Positions 7,901 through 17,128 of a DNA stretch of 57,287 nucleotides are shown piece by piece. This DNA is from Dehalococcoides mccartyi (GTDB lineage: Bacteria > Chloroflexota > Dehalococcoidia > GIF9 > DYGU01): NCBI GenBank assembly GCA_020724525.1, contig DYGU01000009.1, forward strand, positions 1-57,287. The letters are read 5' to 3'. Numbering within the stretch: position 1 is the stretch's first letter; each line of letters begins with the position of its first letter. Under the pieces are notes generated by a model. That model was not told where the DNA came from and ran no database searches. It worked only from the letters and a program-made list of their open reading frames with translations. The translations under genes were made by a program, and so were the position numbers.

Positions 7901-8066
7901 GTCTACCACCTCCCAATTTTTGGCTATGTTTATATTATTCTACTGGACATGACTTAAGTCAGGGTGGGGGAGTGAAGGTTATTTAGTAACATCCGTCTGT
8001 CATTCTGAGCGAAGAATCTAAACACGTTTGCTACCGCGCAGGGTGATAGCCAGGCTGAATATTCCG
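7901..8066. other. Intergenic region with 12-bp palindrome and repeat fragment
   Basis: Contains the perfect palindrome TGACTTAAGTCA (7950-7961) upstream of the cyclic-nucleotide-binding gene. Such a dyad could be an operator, but no regulator is identified. Around 7995-8020, TGTCATTCTGAGCGAAGAATCT is a fragment of the dispersed repeat family C. No gene is seen. Confidence 0.4.
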
Positions 8067-8402
8067 TTAGACAAAGGCGCTGATACCCGAGCTTGTCGGG
8101 CGATAATTAGGCGGTGGATTTGTGAGGTACCGGGCAGTTTTCAAAAATGAGTTCGCCGAGGGCAGTGCCCCGCATGCCGAGCTTGCCATGAAGTTCCCGG
8201 CTGCGGAAACCGGGCATTCCCCGCTCGGCAATAAAGGTGATTATGCCTTGGTGACCCTTAGCTCTATTGGTCTGACCGGCGGTGATAGCAATGTCGGCAA
8301 CATTGCCCAGGGTGATAAACATTTTGGAGCCATTGATTAACCATTGGCGTCTTGTGCCATTTTCCGAAGCATGTTTTGCTCATCGGTATAATTAAAGTCC
8401 AT
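8067..8402 (-). pseudogene. Acyl-CoA dehydrogenase remnant with two internal deletions
   Basis: Three pieces of an acyl-CoA dehydrogenase remain in order on the minus strand. From an ATG at 8402 it reads MDFNYTDEQNMLRKMAQD, the family N-terminus. In another frame follow WLINGSKMFITLGNVADIA and FRSRELHGKLGMRGTA to ELIFENCPVP, the central beta domain. Then RLIIARQA and, with one missing base, GISAFV and a stop, which matches the C-terminus of the intact homologue at 9005 (ending LGMPAFV). About 100 residues are missing at the first junction and most of the C-terminal helical domain at the second. The start overlaps coaE by 11 bases, so it was the third gene of this operon. Confidence 0.75.
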
Positions 8403-8994
8403 TGGTCGTCACCTTTCTCCATAGCTCTGTTACTTTAGCTTCCAGTTCAGATAGGTCACAATTGGTGTCAATTACCACATGAGCTTGTTTAATTTTTTCC
8501 TTCTGGGGGAGCTGGGAGTTAAGGCGGGCTAAGATTTGGGCTTCGTCCAGTCCTTTTTGACTTTTAAGTCTCTTCATGATTACGGTTTTGGGGGCTGTGG
8601 TAACCCAGAGCTGATTAACCAGAGGCATCCAGCCGGCTTCAATAAGTAAGGGGGCTTCAAGGACAATAACTTTAGCTCCCTGCCTTCGTCCGTCTTCAAT
8701 CTTTTCCTTGGCTATCTGATACATTCGGGGATGCATTATCTGGTTAAGTTCGGTTAGGGCTTCAGGATTGGAGAAGACAATTTGGGCTAATTTGTGGCGG
8801 TCTATTTCACCATTGGGTTTAAGAATGTTTCTACCGAAGGCAAAGACTATTTCATGCCAGGTCTGGGTTTGGGGGTGGAGGAGTTTGTGTCCCAGTTTAT
8901 CAGCGTCAATTATCAGGGCACCCAGCTTTGCTAGGATTTGGGAGACAGTAGTCTTGCCGGTGCCGATATTTCCAGTTAAGCCGATAACTACCAT
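8392..8994 (-). CDS. coaE: Dephospho-CoA kinase
   Basis: 200 residues. Phosphorylates dephospho-CoA in the last step of coenzyme A synthesis. P-loop GNIGTGKTTV (about 8-17), then DADKLGHKLL (substrate contact), VFSNPEALTELNQIMHP and VLEAPLLIEAGW are the CoaE hallmarks. It lies 10 bases after an acyl-CoA dehydrogenase gene and overlaps the start of a second, decayed one, giving a CoA-centred gene neighbourhood. Confidence 0.95.
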   Translation of the reverse strand: MVVIGLTGNIGTGKTTVSQILAKLGALIIDADKLGHKLLHPQTQTWHEIVFAFGRNILKPNGEIDRHKLAQIVFSNPEALTELNQIMHPRMYQIAKEKIEDGRRQGAKVIVLEAPLLIEAGWMPLVNQLWVTTAPKTVIMKRLKSQKGLDEAQILARLNSQLPQKEKIKQAHVVIDTNCDLSELEAKVTELWRKVTTNGL

Positions 8995-9004
8995 CTAATC
9001 TGAC

Positions 9005-10171
9005 TCAGACAAAGGCGGGCATACCCAGGGTTTCGCGACTAACAATCAGTTTTTGAATTTCGGTAGTGCCATCGGCAAAGGTGAGCATACGGGCATCCCG
9101 GAAGTATCGCTCCAGGGGGTATTCTTCAGAAACGCCATAGGCGCCGTGAATTTCAATGGCTTTGGAGGTAGCTCCGATAGCCATTTCGGTGGCAAAGGCT
9201 TTAGCCATGGAAGCTTCCCGGAAGCAGCTTTCTCCTTTGCTCAGCAGATAACAGGCTTGGCGGTAGAGGAAGCGGGCTGACTCAATAGCGATAACCATAT
9301 CAGCAATCATCTCTTGAATAAGCTGGAAAGTGCCGATAGGTCGCCCAAACTGCCTTCGTTCTCGGGCATACTTTATAGAAGCGTCCAGGGCGGCTTGGGC
9401 TATTCCGGTAGACATCATCGCCATACAGGTGCGGATTTGGAGAAAATCCTGGAGGGCTAAGCGATAGCCTTCACCAAGGCTACCAAGGATATTATCTTTG
9501 GGGACACGGCAGTCTTCAAAGACGAGTTCTGAGGTAGGGCAGGAGCGAAGCCCGAGATGAAGAAGGTCTCTGGTAGCAAAAGGGGACTCGGCTCGGTCGA
9601 CGATGAAGCAGGTGATACCCAGAGTCCCTTTACTTCTATCGGTGGAGGCAAAGACAACAGCTATGTCGGCAATATGACCGTTGCTGATCCAGATTTTGGT
9701 GCCGTTAAGGACGTAGTAACTACCGCTAAGGACAGCGGTAGTCTTAATATCTCGGGCGCCTGAGCCGACATCAGGCTCGGTGGAAGCTAAGCAGCAGACT
9801 TTTTCTAAAGCCAGTACTTTGGGAATGAATTTTTGCTTCTGCTCGGGGGTGCCTTCTTTAAACAAGGTAGTGAGGAGGGATTCATTTTGCACAACCACAA
9901 CTAAACCTAAACTGGCATAGGCTCGGGAGAGTTCTTCAATGAGAATACCGTAGGAAATAAAGTCCAAGCCATGCCCACCGTATTCCTGGGCTAATACGGA
10001 ACCGATATAACCGAGGGGGGCTAATTTTTTCATAAGGTCAACAGCTATATCCCTGGGGAGGGGGCGATATTTGCGGTCATAGTCATCGGCAATGGGGATT
10101 ATCTCTTTCTCCATAAGCTCCCGAGCAGTTTTTTGGAGCATTTTTTGCTCTTCATTGAGTTCTAGTATCAT
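9005..10171 (-). CDS. Acyl-CoA dehydrogenase (flavoprotein)
   Basis: 388 residues, full length. N-terminal helical domain from LNEEQKMLQKTARELMEKEI; FAD/substrate region CCLASTEPDVGSGARDIKTTA and YVLNGTKIWISNGHIADI in the middle; C-terminal ARERRQFGRPIGTFQLIQ, EIHGAYGVSEEYPLERYFRDAR (with the usual position of the catalytic Glu region) and DGTTEIQKLIVSRETLG. It oxidises an acyl-CoA to the enoyl-CoA and passes electrons to ETF; chain length cannot be read from sequence. The ATG follows GAGGAGAG. Likely cotranscribed with coaE. Confidence 0.9.
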   Translation of the reverse strand: MILELNEEQKMLQKTARELMEKEIIPIADDYDRKYRPLPRDIAVDLMKKLAPLGYIGSVLAQEYGGHGLDFISYGILIEELSRAYASLGLVVVVQNESLLTTLFKEGTPEQKQKFIPKVLALEKVCCLASTEPDVGSGARDIKTTAVLSGSYYVLNGTKIWISNGHIADIAVVFASTDRSKGTLGITCFIVDRAESPFATRDLLHLGLRSCPTSELVFEDCRVPKDNILGSLGEGYRLALQDFLQIRTCMAMMSTGIAQAALDASIKYARERRQFGRPIGTFQLIQEMIADMVIAIESARFLYRQACYLLSKGESCFREASMAKAFATEMAIGATSKAIEIHGAYGVSEEYPLERYFRDARMLTFADGTTEIQKLIVSRETLGMPAFV

Positions 10172-10330
10172 TTTAGCTCTCCTCTTTTTTGCGTCCCCAA
10201 ATTCTTGATCTTAGGGACGGGAACAGTCCACACTTAATAATAGACTAAAAAGGAATTGTAAATCTATCAAGTTGTATTGTCCAGTAGTTTAGTTACCCTT
10301 TTTGATTTCAGCTACTATACAGAGGGTGTG

Positions 10331-10341
10331 AGTGATATAAT
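10331..10341 (+). promoter_or_regulatory. Extended -10 promoter for the amr operon
   Basis: TGATATAAT within AGTGATATAAT is an extended -10 element (TG-N-TATAAT), about 19 bases upstream of the amrS ATG. No good -35 is seen at 17 bases, as is common for extended -10 promoters. The rest of the 10172-10359 gap shows no gene. Confidence 0.5.
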
Positions 10342-10359
10342 TGAGTTGTAGAGGGGTCA

Positions 10360-11400
10360 ATGTTAGAGGCGATCCTTTATGAAAAGCTTTCCGGGGATAG
10401 GGTTCGCTGCGATATATGTCAATGGCGTTGTGTCATTAATCCGGGGAAACTTGGTGTCTGCCGCATGCGTTGCAATTACGATGGTCTTCTTTATCTTCTG
10501 AATTATGCTGAGGTTTCCTCCATGGCGGTTGACCCTATTGAAAAGAAGCCTTTGTTTCATTTTTTGCCGGGGAGCTTTGTTTTCTCCCTGGGTGGTTGGG
10601 GGTGTAATTTCCACTGTCAACATTGCCAGAACTGGGAAATTTCTTGTGTCGAACAGCCGGGTGGCAGTGTCAGAGGTTCTCGGAAGGTTTCTCCCAAAGA
10701 AGCTATAGAGCTGACCAGGCAATATCGGTGTGGTGGTATTGCCTGGACTTATAACGAACCGGCGATCTGGTTTGAGTATACTTTAGACTCAGCCAAGTTA
10801 GCTAAAGAGTACGGGCTGTATACCGTCTATGTTACTAATGGTTATCTTACTGTGGAGGCTCTGGATGTCCTTGGACCCTATCTTGATGCCTGGCGGGTGG
10901 ATGTGAAGGGCTTTTCGGACGGTTTTTATCAGAAGCTGTCTAAGATTTATCGGTGGCGGGGGATTTTAGAGGTGGCTAAGCGTGCCAAGGAAAGGTGGGG
11001 AATGCATGTAGAGGTAGTAACTAATATCATCCCGTCAATGAATGACGATGAAGAGCAGTTGGCGGGGATAGCCCGGTGGGTCAGGGACGAATTAGGGGAA
11101 TTAACACCCTGGCATGTGACCCGGTTCTACCCTCATCACTATTTAACTCATCTGCCACCGACTCCTATAGTGAGCCTAGAGACGGCTTATAAAATAGGCA
11201 AGAGAGCTGGACTACGCTTTGTTTATTTAGGGAATGTGCCTGGTCATGATACGGAGAATACAATATGTTATTCCTGTGGTAAGCTGAATATAAGCCGGTT
11301 CGGTTATAATACAAAAGTAATTGGAGTTGATGGCTCGAAATGTAAGTTTTGTGATGCTGAGCTTAATATCCGGCAGAAGGTCAAAAAGGTTAAGGTATAG
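10360..11400 (+). CDS. amrS: AmmeMemoRadiSam system radical SAM enzyme AmrS
   Basis: 346 residues. The radical SAM cluster motif is GCNFHCQHC (Cys82, Cys86, Cys89). Extra cysteines CDICQWRC and VCRMRC at the N-terminus and a C-terminal CYSC...CKFC set are typical of this family and suggest additional metal binding. The three-gene set amrS-amrB-amrA is the AmmeMemoRadiSam cluster, whose physiological reaction has not been clearly established. GAGGGG precedes the ATG. Confidence 0.9.
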   Translation: MLEAILYEKLSGDRVRCDICQWRCVINPGKLGVCRMRCNYDGLLYLLNYAEVSSMAVDPIEKKPLFHFLPGSFVFSLGGWGCNFHCQHCQNWEISCVEQPGGSVRGSRKVSPKEAIELTRQYRCGGIAWTYNEPAIWFEYTLDSAKLAKEYGLYTVYVTNGYLTVEALDVLGPYLDAWRVDVKGFSDGFYQKLSKIYRWRGILEVAKRAKERWGMHVEVVTNIIPSMNDDEEQLAGIARWVRDELGELTPWHVTRFYPHHYLTHLPPTPIVSLETAYKIGKRAGLRFVYLGNVPGHDTENTICYSCGKLNISRFGYNTKVIGVDGSKCKFCDAELNIRQKVKKVKV

Positions 11401-11425
11401 TTTAGGAAATTCAGGAGGCGTTTTT

Positions 11426-12247
11426 ATGGGGATAGTTTTCGGTTGCATTGTGCCTCATCCGCCTCTGTTGGTGCCCGATGTCGGCAGAGGACAGGAAAGG
11501 GCAATTTCAGCTACTGTCAGGGCTATGGAAAGACTCACGGATAAATTAGCCGAGTATAAGCCTCAAGCCATTTTGATTATTAGTCCTCATGGAAATTATC
11601 ACCCTGAAGCTATGGGTATACTTACGGCTAAATCGTCGCAAGGTGATATGAGCCGGTGGGGTTCCGGTACTCCCCGGCATCAGTTTGAAAATGAATTAAG
11701 CCTGGTTAGCCTTATTGAGGAGGAGGCGAAAGCTGACAGGATTCCGGTTAAGTCTATTGGCGAGAGGAGCTATGAACTTGACCATGGGGTGATGGTACCC
11801 ATGCATTTTTTTATCCGGGAAATTAAGGGGATACCTATGGTGCCATTAACCTTTTCTTGGCTTCCTTTAGACAGGCATTTTGTTTTTGGTAAAGCCATTA
11901 AGCGAGCTGTTGATAGGAGCCAAAAGCGAGTAGCTGTGGTAGCCAGTGGTGACCTTTCTCATCGGCTTTTGCCTGGGGCACCTTCAGGATATGACCCTAT
12001 GGGGAAGGTCTTTGACGAAAAGTTAGTGGCGGCTTTATCTCGTCTGGATGTGGCGGCAGTTTTGGGGCTGGACGAGAACCTATTTGAGCGGGCTGGTGAA
12101 TGTGGTTTACGGTCCATCGTCATTCTTCTGGGGGCTCTGGATGGTCTTGAAGTGAAACCAGAGATTCTGGCTTATGAAGGTCCTTTTGGTGTTGGCTATC
12201 TGGTAGCTGCCTTTGAAGTCCTGTCTTCTTTAGTCTCAAGAGAGTAA
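11426..12247 (+). CDS. amrB: AmmeMemoRadiSam system protein B (MEMO1 family)
   Basis: 273 residues from the ATG at 11426, chosen because AGGAGG lies just upstream and [20 protein letters not shown] is the family start; the longer frame upstream overlaps amrS in another frame. MEMO1-type proteins are related to extradiol dioxygenases. The metal-ligand-like histidines are in [21 protein letters not shown] and ASGDLSHRL. Middle gene of the amr cluster. Confidence 0.9.
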   Translation: MGIVFGCIVPHPPLLVPDVGRGQERAISATVRAMERLTDKLAEYKPQAILIISPHGNYHPEAMGILTAKSSQGDMSRWGSGTPRHQFENELSLVSLIEEEAKADRIPVKSIGERSYELDHGVMVPMHFFIREIKGIPMVPLTFSWLPLDRHFVFGKAIKRAVDRSQKRVAVVASGDLSHRLLPGAPSGYDPMGKVFDEKLVAALSRLDVAAVLGLDENLFERAGECGLRSIVILLGALDGLEVKPEILAYEGPFGVGYLVAAFEVLSSLVSRE

Positions 12248-12261
12248 TAAAAGGTAGGGAA

Positions 12262-12765
12262 ATGCATCCGTTAGTCAGGTTAGCCAAAGAGACAGTCGAA
12301 AGCTATGTCCGTACCGGGAAGGTGCTAAAGCCTGAGGAGCTTAGTCCGGAGATGAAGGAGAGGGCTGGTGTCTTTGTGTCTATTAAAAAAGGTGGGGAGC
12401 TCAGGGGGTGCATTGGCACCTTTGAGCCAACCAGAGCCAATGTGGCTGAAGAGATTATTGCCAATGCCATAAGCTCGGCGACTAAAGACCCCCGCTTCTT
12501 GCCGGTAACGGAATCTGAGTTAGCCGACTTAGAATATAGTGTGGATATTCTTACCCGTCCTGAGCCTGTGAAGGATATAGGTCAGCTTGACCCCAAAAAA
12601 TATGGCGTAATTGTGGAGTGTAGTTTCAGGCGGGGGCTTCTCCTCCCAGACCTGGAGGGAGTCAACACAGTTGAGGAGCAAATAGCTATCTGCCGGGCTA
12701 AAGCCGGGATATTAGCTGAGGAACCAGTAAATCTTTATCGTTTTCAAGTGAGGCGATATCGGTGA
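12262..12765 (+). CDS. amrA: AmmeMemoRadiSam system protein A (AMMECR1 domain)
   Basis: 167 residues, entirely an AMMECR1 domain: [22 protein letters not shown] is the signature LRGCIG region, followed by [15 protein letters not shown] and [21 protein letters not shown]. The stop codon overlaps the GTG start of the tubulin-like gene by four bases (GTGA), implying translational coupling and a four-gene operon amrS-amrB-amrA-tubulin-like. Confidence 0.9.
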   Translation: MHPLVRLAKETVESYVRTGKVLKPEELSPEMKERAGVFVSIKKGGELRGCIGTFEPTRANVAEEIIANAISSATKDPRFLPVTESELADLEYSVDILTRPEPVKDIGQLDPKKYGVIVECSFRRGLLLPDLEGVNTVEEQIAICRAKAGILAEEPVNLYRFQVRRYR

Positions 12766-13880
12766 AGTTGTTGGTTATTGGGTTGGGGAGATGCGGCTCC
12801 CGAATTGGTGATAGGTTTGTCCAGTTAAATAAGAGAGCTAAGCTCGAGCGGAATGTTAGTATACTGACGACTGCCTATGCAGGAAGCTATGACCAAGGAA
12901 CCCTTACCAATCTGATTTCTAAGGAGGCTGATTTTCTTTATCGCTTGCCGGTGGCTGAGATGCCAGCGGAGGTAGAAAATACGGCTAAGGTTACCAGCCT
13001 GGAGGCTGAGTGGGTTCAGGTAGAAAGCGAGCGAATTCTCTCAGTTATAGGACGAAAGGAATACTTTGAGACAGAGGCTTTTTTGGTTGTTGCTGGTGCT
13101 GATGGGAACTTTGGTTCTATGGCGGCATCGGTGATTGGGCAAAAATTGAAGGAGCGTTTTGCTGGCAAGCCCGTTTACGGTCTCATTATCCTTCCTTTTG
13201 ACTCTGATAAATTAGCTGGAGTCAGGGCTGTTTACCGGACTGCTGTTTGCCTTAAATCTATCGCTCGAGTTGTTGAGGCAATATTCCTGGTGGATAATGA
13301 AAAGCTCAGGCGGGGGGGACTGGTATTGGCTGAGAGCTGGGAGCAAGCGAACCAGGAGATAGTAAATTCTTTTTATGACCTCCTGTGTGCCAGTGAGGTT
13401 TCGGGCTCTAAGTATGCTGGGGCAAGGGTTCTGGGTGTTGGCGATATAGTGCAGACCTTAAGCGGCTTGACGGTGATAGGCAGGGGTAGAACCGGACTCC
13501 CCCCTAAGCTTCCATTCTGGATTTGGAGACTGCCCACTTTCCGGGAGAAAGGTGCGGAGTCATTAAAGGCTCTGGAGGCAATGAATTTAGCCCTAAGTCG
13601 TCTATCCGCTGATTGTGAGCCAAAAGACACTGGCAAGGCTTTGTATCTCCTTTCGGCACCCCTCAAGGAAGCCAGTATTGATATGGCAAAGGCTTTGGGG
13701 GGTCGGCTGCGAGAACTAACTGACAATGCTGAGATTAGAGGTGGTGATCTGGCTGGGGAGTCCCATTCTATTCAGGTTACTGTGGTCTTGTCTCAGCTTG
13801 CTTATATAGAAAGAGTAAAAAATTATTATGATAAAGCGGTGGCTTTTTTGAGGCTGTCAGGAGAAGGGAATGTGGAGTAA
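12762..13880 (+). CDS. Tubulin/FtsZ-like protein with degenerate GTP-binding site
   Basis: 372 residues, paralogous along its whole length to the protein at 21071-22249 (shared GLGRCGSRI start, [45 protein letters not shown] end). The tubulin signature loop, GGTGSG in the paralogue, is GNFGSM here (residues 115-120). The NTD of the T3 loop is SYD (42-44), and the T7-loop LDAGD is LGVGD (224-228). These changes suggest it cannot bind or hydrolyse GTP normally. It may be a non-polymerising partner or regulator of its paralogue. Coupled to amrA. Confidence 0.75.
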   Translation: MKLLVIGLGRCGSRIGDRFVQLNKRAKLERNVSILTTAYAGSYDQGTLTNLISKEADFLYRLPVAEMPAEVENTAKVTSLEAEWVQVESERILSVIGRKEYFETEAFLVVAGADGNFGSMAASVIGQKLKERFAGKPVYGLIILPFDSDKLAGVRAVYRTAVCLKSIARVVEAIFLVDNEKLRRGGLVLAESWEQANQEIVNSFYDLLCASEVSGSKYAGARVLGVGDIVQTLSGLTVIGRGRTGLPPKLPFWIWRLPTFREKGAESLKALEAMNLALSRLSADCEPKDTGKALYLLSAPLKEASIDMAKALGGRLRELTDNAEIRGGDLAGESHSIQVTVVLSQLAYIERVKNYYDKAVAFLRLSGEGNVE

Positions 13881-13955
13881 TGTGGTTTGTCTGGATTAGA
13901 TATTGTTACCTTTTCCTTGAAAGCACCCATCTTAATTCCAACCTGAGCCCATTTT

Positions 13956-14354
13956 CTAACACCTCCTTGAGAGAAAGGCGCCTAATAAAATAAGCCCTAA
14001 AACTATAGCCACCAGGCTAGCAGTATCGCCTCTTTCTTCGGCTCGCTTCTTTTCTTTGAGTAGTATTTCATTGAGTTCAATAGCTTCGTCTCTTGAAATT
14101 ATATTAGCTTGCCATTTACGGAGCAATATGTCGCGCCGAGAGGCTTCGTTAAGTGGGTCGTCGTTACTCCCGGGGCTTAAAGACAACCCACGAATTGCTT
14201 TAGCTACCTCTGCGTTAAGAGCCCTGTAATTAACTTCAAGATCGCTAACCCTTCGAGTCTCGCGAAACAGAAAATAAACTAAACCCAATAGAAGACCAAT
14301 AACGGCAATGGTGAGAGTAATTAAATTGATGCCAATTATTAGCGTGATGTCCAT
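13956..14354 (-). CDS. Small protein with two membrane segments and central coiled coil
   Basis: 132 residues of unknown function. Hydrophobic segments at about 4-30 (LIIGINLITLTIAVIGLLLG) and 113-128 (SLVAIVLGLILLGAFL) flank a charged helical region with several Glu/Lys/Arg runs. No catalytic motif. It is 66 bases downstream of the 2TM-domain gene on the same strand and may be its operon partner. Confidence 0.55.
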   Translation of the reverse strand: MDITLIIGINLITLTIAVIGLLLGLVYFLFRETRRVSDLEVNYRALNAEVAKAIRGLSLSPGSNDDPLNEASRRDILLRKWQANIISRDEAIELNEILLKEKKRAEERGDTASLVAIVLGLILLGAFLSRRC

Positions 14355-14420
14355 TAGGCTACATTTCCATACGAGGGCTTTTATTAATGCTTCTATGGGG
14401 ACTGGTTTAAGGTCAGACTA

Positions 14421-14711
14421 TTACTTCTTTAGTTCTCTGGCTTGAGCTTCGGCTATGGCTTCTTTTTGCTTAAGGTTCCCTTCTATCCAGCGCACACCTT
14501 GTAGGTAGTGGATTGTTATTCCTATTCCCCACCCTAACAAAGGCCAGAAAAACCAGATAGCCTCAGGAATAACCAACAGGTTCAAGGTTATCAGACCAGC
14601 ATTAATAAGAATATATATCATTAGATGAATTAAAAAGCCCCTTTTTTCCTCCTCAATTTTCATTTTCCTATAGGCTTCTTTATAATCTTCTAAGGAAATT
14701 TGGTCTGGCAT
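14421..14711 (-). CDS. 2TM domain-containing protein
   Basis: About 96 residues from the ATG at 14711, chosen for the AAGGAGAG just upstream. It contains the 2TM-domain pattern: KRGFLIHLMIYILINAGLITLNLL (first segment), then WFFWPLLGWGIGITIHYLQ (second segment), flanked by charged helices. Proteins of this domain are often at the ends of sensor histidine kinases or free-standing; function unknown. It follows phoU by 13 bases and may belong to the pst transcript. Confidence 0.7.
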   Translation of the reverse strand: MPDQISLEDYKEAYRKMKIEEEKRGFLIHLMIYILINAGLITLNLLVIPEAIWFFWPLLGWGIGITIHYLQGVRWIEGNLKQKEAIAEAQARELKK

Positions 14712-14724
14712 ATCTCTCTCCTTC

Positions 14725-15390
14725 TTAATACTTAGACACATTCAATTCTTCGTATTTGCCACTGACCAGGAATACTATTCGCTCGCAGATATTGGTGACT
14801 CGGTCGGCAATTCTCTCCAGGTTATGGGCTACCCAGAGAAGATAAGTAGCCCGGCTGATAGTCCTGGGGTCCTGGAGCATGAAGATGAGGAGTTCCCGAT
14901 AGACCTGGTCATAGAGGTTGTCAATTTCATCATCCTCAGCGCTGATTTGCTTAGCTGCCTCAGTATTCTGGTTGATGAAAGCACTTAGACTGCGGTGCAG
15001 CATAGAAATAGCTTTGTCTGCCATACGAGGAATGTCGATTAAGGGCTTGAGGGGAGGCTCATCGCCTAAGAGTAAGGTAATTTTGGCAATTCCTTCAGCA
15101 TGGTCAGCCATTCGCTCCATATCGGTAATAATGCTGAGGACGACCATGATGACCCTCAGGTCTTTAGCTACTGGCTGCTGGGTGGCGATGAGTTCAATTC
15201 CCCTTTCTTCTATTTCAAAGCGCTTCATATTTATTACCATATCGTCATCAATTATTTGTCGTGCCAGAGCTAAATCTCGTTTTTTCAAGGCTTCAAGTGA
15301 GCGCTCGATAGCTTTTTCTACCATACTGCCTAAGGTCAGCATGTCATCTTGAAGTTCTTTTAAGTATTTATCGTAAGTAACTCTTGCCAT
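14725..15390 (-). CDS. phoU: Phosphate-specific transport accessory protein PhoU
   Basis: About 221 residues of two similar three-helix bundles. The PhoU motif occurs twice: MERMADHAEGIAKI in the first half and NLERIADRVTNICERIVFL in the second, with the metal-binding acidic residues. The ATG at 15390 is preferred, since GAGGTT lies just upstream and the longer frame overlaps pstB. PhoU links PstSCAB transport to control of the phosphate response and limits uptake. No phoR/phoB genes are in the window. Confidence 0.9.
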   Translation of the reverse strand: MARVTYDKYLKELQDDMLTLGSMVEKAIERSLEALKKRDLALARQIIDDDMVINMKRFEIEERGIELIATQQPVAKDLRVIMVVLSIITDMERMADHAEGIAKITLLLGDEPPLKPLIDIPRMADKAISMLHRSLSAFINQNTEAAKQISAEDDEIDNLYDQVYRELLIFMLQDPRTISRATYLLWVAHNLERIADRVTNICERIVFLVSGKYEELNVSKY

Positions 15391-15403
15391 TTCTAACCTC
15401 AGT

Positions 15404-16177
15404 TTAACCAAAGCGGCCGGTTATATATGCCTCGGTTCGCTTATCTGAGGGGTTGGAGAAAATTTGTCGGGCATGTCCATATTCTATCAGTTCCCCCAAC
15501 AAGAAGAAAGCAGTCCAGTCGGAAACTCTGGCAGCTTGTTGCATATTATGAGTGACGATAACTATGGTATAGTTTTCTTTCAACTCCTGGATTAGCTCTT
15601 CAATTTTTAGCGTAGCCATCGGGTCCAGAGCCGAACAGGGCTCGTCCATGAGGATGACCTCGGGCTCTATGGCTAAAGCCCGGGCAATACACAAGCGTTG
15701 CTGTTGACCGCCGGAGAGGGCAGCGCCGGAATTGTGAAGTTTATCTTTGACTTCATCCCATAAGGCTGCCTGGCGCAGACTTTTTTCGACAATGGTAGCA
15801 ATTTCATTTCGGGATCGCCGGCTATTTAATTTTATACCAGCAGCCACATTGTCAAATACCGACATGGTGGGGAAGGGGTTAGGTTTCTGGAAAACCATGC
15901 CAACCCGGCGTCTGACCTCTACCGGGTCCACTTCCGGTGCATAGATATCCTGGCTACCCAAAAGTACCTGTCCCGAGACTCGGGCTCCCGGAATTATCTC
16001 GTGAAGCCGATTTAGACAGCGGATAAGGGTTGATTTCCCACAACCTGAAGGACCAATAATTGCGGTTACCTTATTTGGTTCAATAAGCAAGTTCACATTG
16101 GTCAAGGCTTGAAGGGAATGGTACCAGGCGTTGAGTTCTTTTATGGTTATTCTTTTGCCACCGATTAAGTCAGCCAT
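15404..16177 (-). CDS. pstB: Phosphate ABC transporter ATP-binding protein PstB
   Basis: 257 residues. Walker [11 protein letters not shown]-loop [16 protein letters not shown] (the typical PstB QKPNPFP), signature [16 protein letters not shown], Walker [14 protein letters not shown], switch His THNMQQA. The conserved C-terminal [10 protein letters not shown] is present. Energises phosphate import through PstC and PstA. Confidence 0.95.
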   Translation of the reverse strand: MADLIGGKRITIKELNAWYHSLQALTNVNLLIEPNKVTAIIGPSGCGKSTLIRCLNRLHEIIPGARVSGQVLLGSQDIYAPEVDPVEVRRRVGMVFQKPNPFPTMSVFDNVAAGIKLNSRRSRNEIATIVEKSLRQAALWDEVKDKLHNSGAALSGGQQQRLCIARALAIEPEVILMDEPCSALDPMATLKIEELIQELKENYTIVIVTHNMQQAARVSDWTAFFLLGELIEYGHARQIFSNPSDKRTEAYITGRFG

Positions 16178-16181
16178 TCTT

Positions 16182-17033
16182 TTACCTCATAAAGTAGTAG
16201 CGACCCCGGGTAAGGAATCGGGTGGCAATACTGAGACCGAGGACAAGGATAATGAGGACTAAAGCACCTGCCCAGGCTTGGGCGTGCCAGTCTTCATAAG
16301 GGGATATGGCATAGGTGAAAATTTGTAACGGCAGGGCGGCGATGGGCTGGTCTAATCCGGAATGCCAGAAGCGGTTGCCTAAGGCAGTAAAGAGGAGAGG
16401 CGCCGTCTCCCCGGCAGCGCGGGCGATGGCTAACATAATACCGGTAATTATCCCGGGTAGGGCTGCTGGCAAAACTACACTGAGGATAGTCCGCCACTCG
16501 CGGATGCCTAAAGCTAAGGCAGCTTCTCGTATCGTTAAGGGTATAATTTTCATCATTTCTTCCGTAGTCCTGGTAATTACTGGGACCATAATAATTCCCA
16601 AGGCGATGCCCCCAGCTATAGCCGAGAAGCCTTTCATAGGTAGCACAATGAGAGTATAGATAAAGATACCAACCACGATGGAGGGGAGACCGGTGAGCAG
16701 GTCGGCAGCAAAACGTACCGTGGTTCCGAGCTGGTTGCGACCGAATTCAGAGAGATAAATACCGGCAAGGATTCCCAGGGGCAGGCTAAAACTACAAGCC
16801 AGCCCGAGCAAGATGAAGCTGCCGACAATAGCGTTAGCCATACCTCCCCCGGCTTCCCCCACCGGCTTGGGGAGCTGGGTAAAAAAGTCCCAGTTGAGAG
16901 CGCTTACTCCCTTGATGAAAATGTAACCCAATATGAGAAAAAGAATGCCTACCATCATTAAAGCGGAAAGCCCTATTAGTTGAGACATCCCTTTATCTTT
17001 TATTTTACGCCACAAATAAAGTTGTTGCTTCAT
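16182..17033 (-). CDS. pstA: Phosphate ABC transporter permease PstA
   Basis: 283 residues with six membrane segments. Starts with a cytoplasmic segment then [16 protein letters not shown]. The EAA-like coupling loop [31 protein letters not shown] is present, as is FTALGNRFW, common in PstA. It forms the membrane channel with PstC. Separated from pstC by 95 bases holding two strong hairpins. Confidence 0.95.
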   Translation of the reverse strand: MKQQLYLWRKIKDKGMSQLIGLSALMMVGILFLILGYIFIKGVSALNWDFFTQLPKPVGEAGGGMANAIVGSFILLGLACSFSLPLGILAGIYLSEFGRNQLGTTVRFAADLLTGLPSIVVGIFIYTLIVLPMKGFSAIAGGIALGIIMVPVITRTTEEMMKIIPLTIREAALALGIREWRTILSVVLPAALPGIITGIMLAIARAAGETAPLLFTALGNRFWHSGLDQPIAALPLQIFTYAISPYEDWHAQAWAGALVLIILVLGLSIATRFLTRGRYYFMR

Positions 17034-17039
17034 TTTAGA

Positions 17040-17066
17040 CAGTTTAAAAACTTCGTTTTTAAACTG
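17040..17066. repeat. Hairpin 1 between pstC and pstA
   Basis: A perfect 12-bp inverted repeat (CAGTTTAAAAAC and GTTTTTAAACTG) around a 3-base loop. On the minus-strand transcript it lies just before pstA. Probably an mRNA processing or stability element, or a partial terminator tuning pstA/pstB relative to pstC. Confidence 0.7.
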
Positions 17067-17095
17067 GGGGCACCTCCCTCACCCCAATTTAATAT

Positions 17096-17122
17096 CCGTT
17101 GAAAATCTCAGATTTTCAACGG
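17096..17122. repeat. Hairpin 2 between pstC and pstA
   Basis: A second perfect 12-bp inverted repeat (CCGTTGAAAATC and GATTTTCAACGG) around a 3-base loop, ending seven bases after the pstC stop in the transcript direction. It does not share sequence with hairpin 1. Confidence 0.7.
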
Positions 17123-17128
17123 TGTTAT

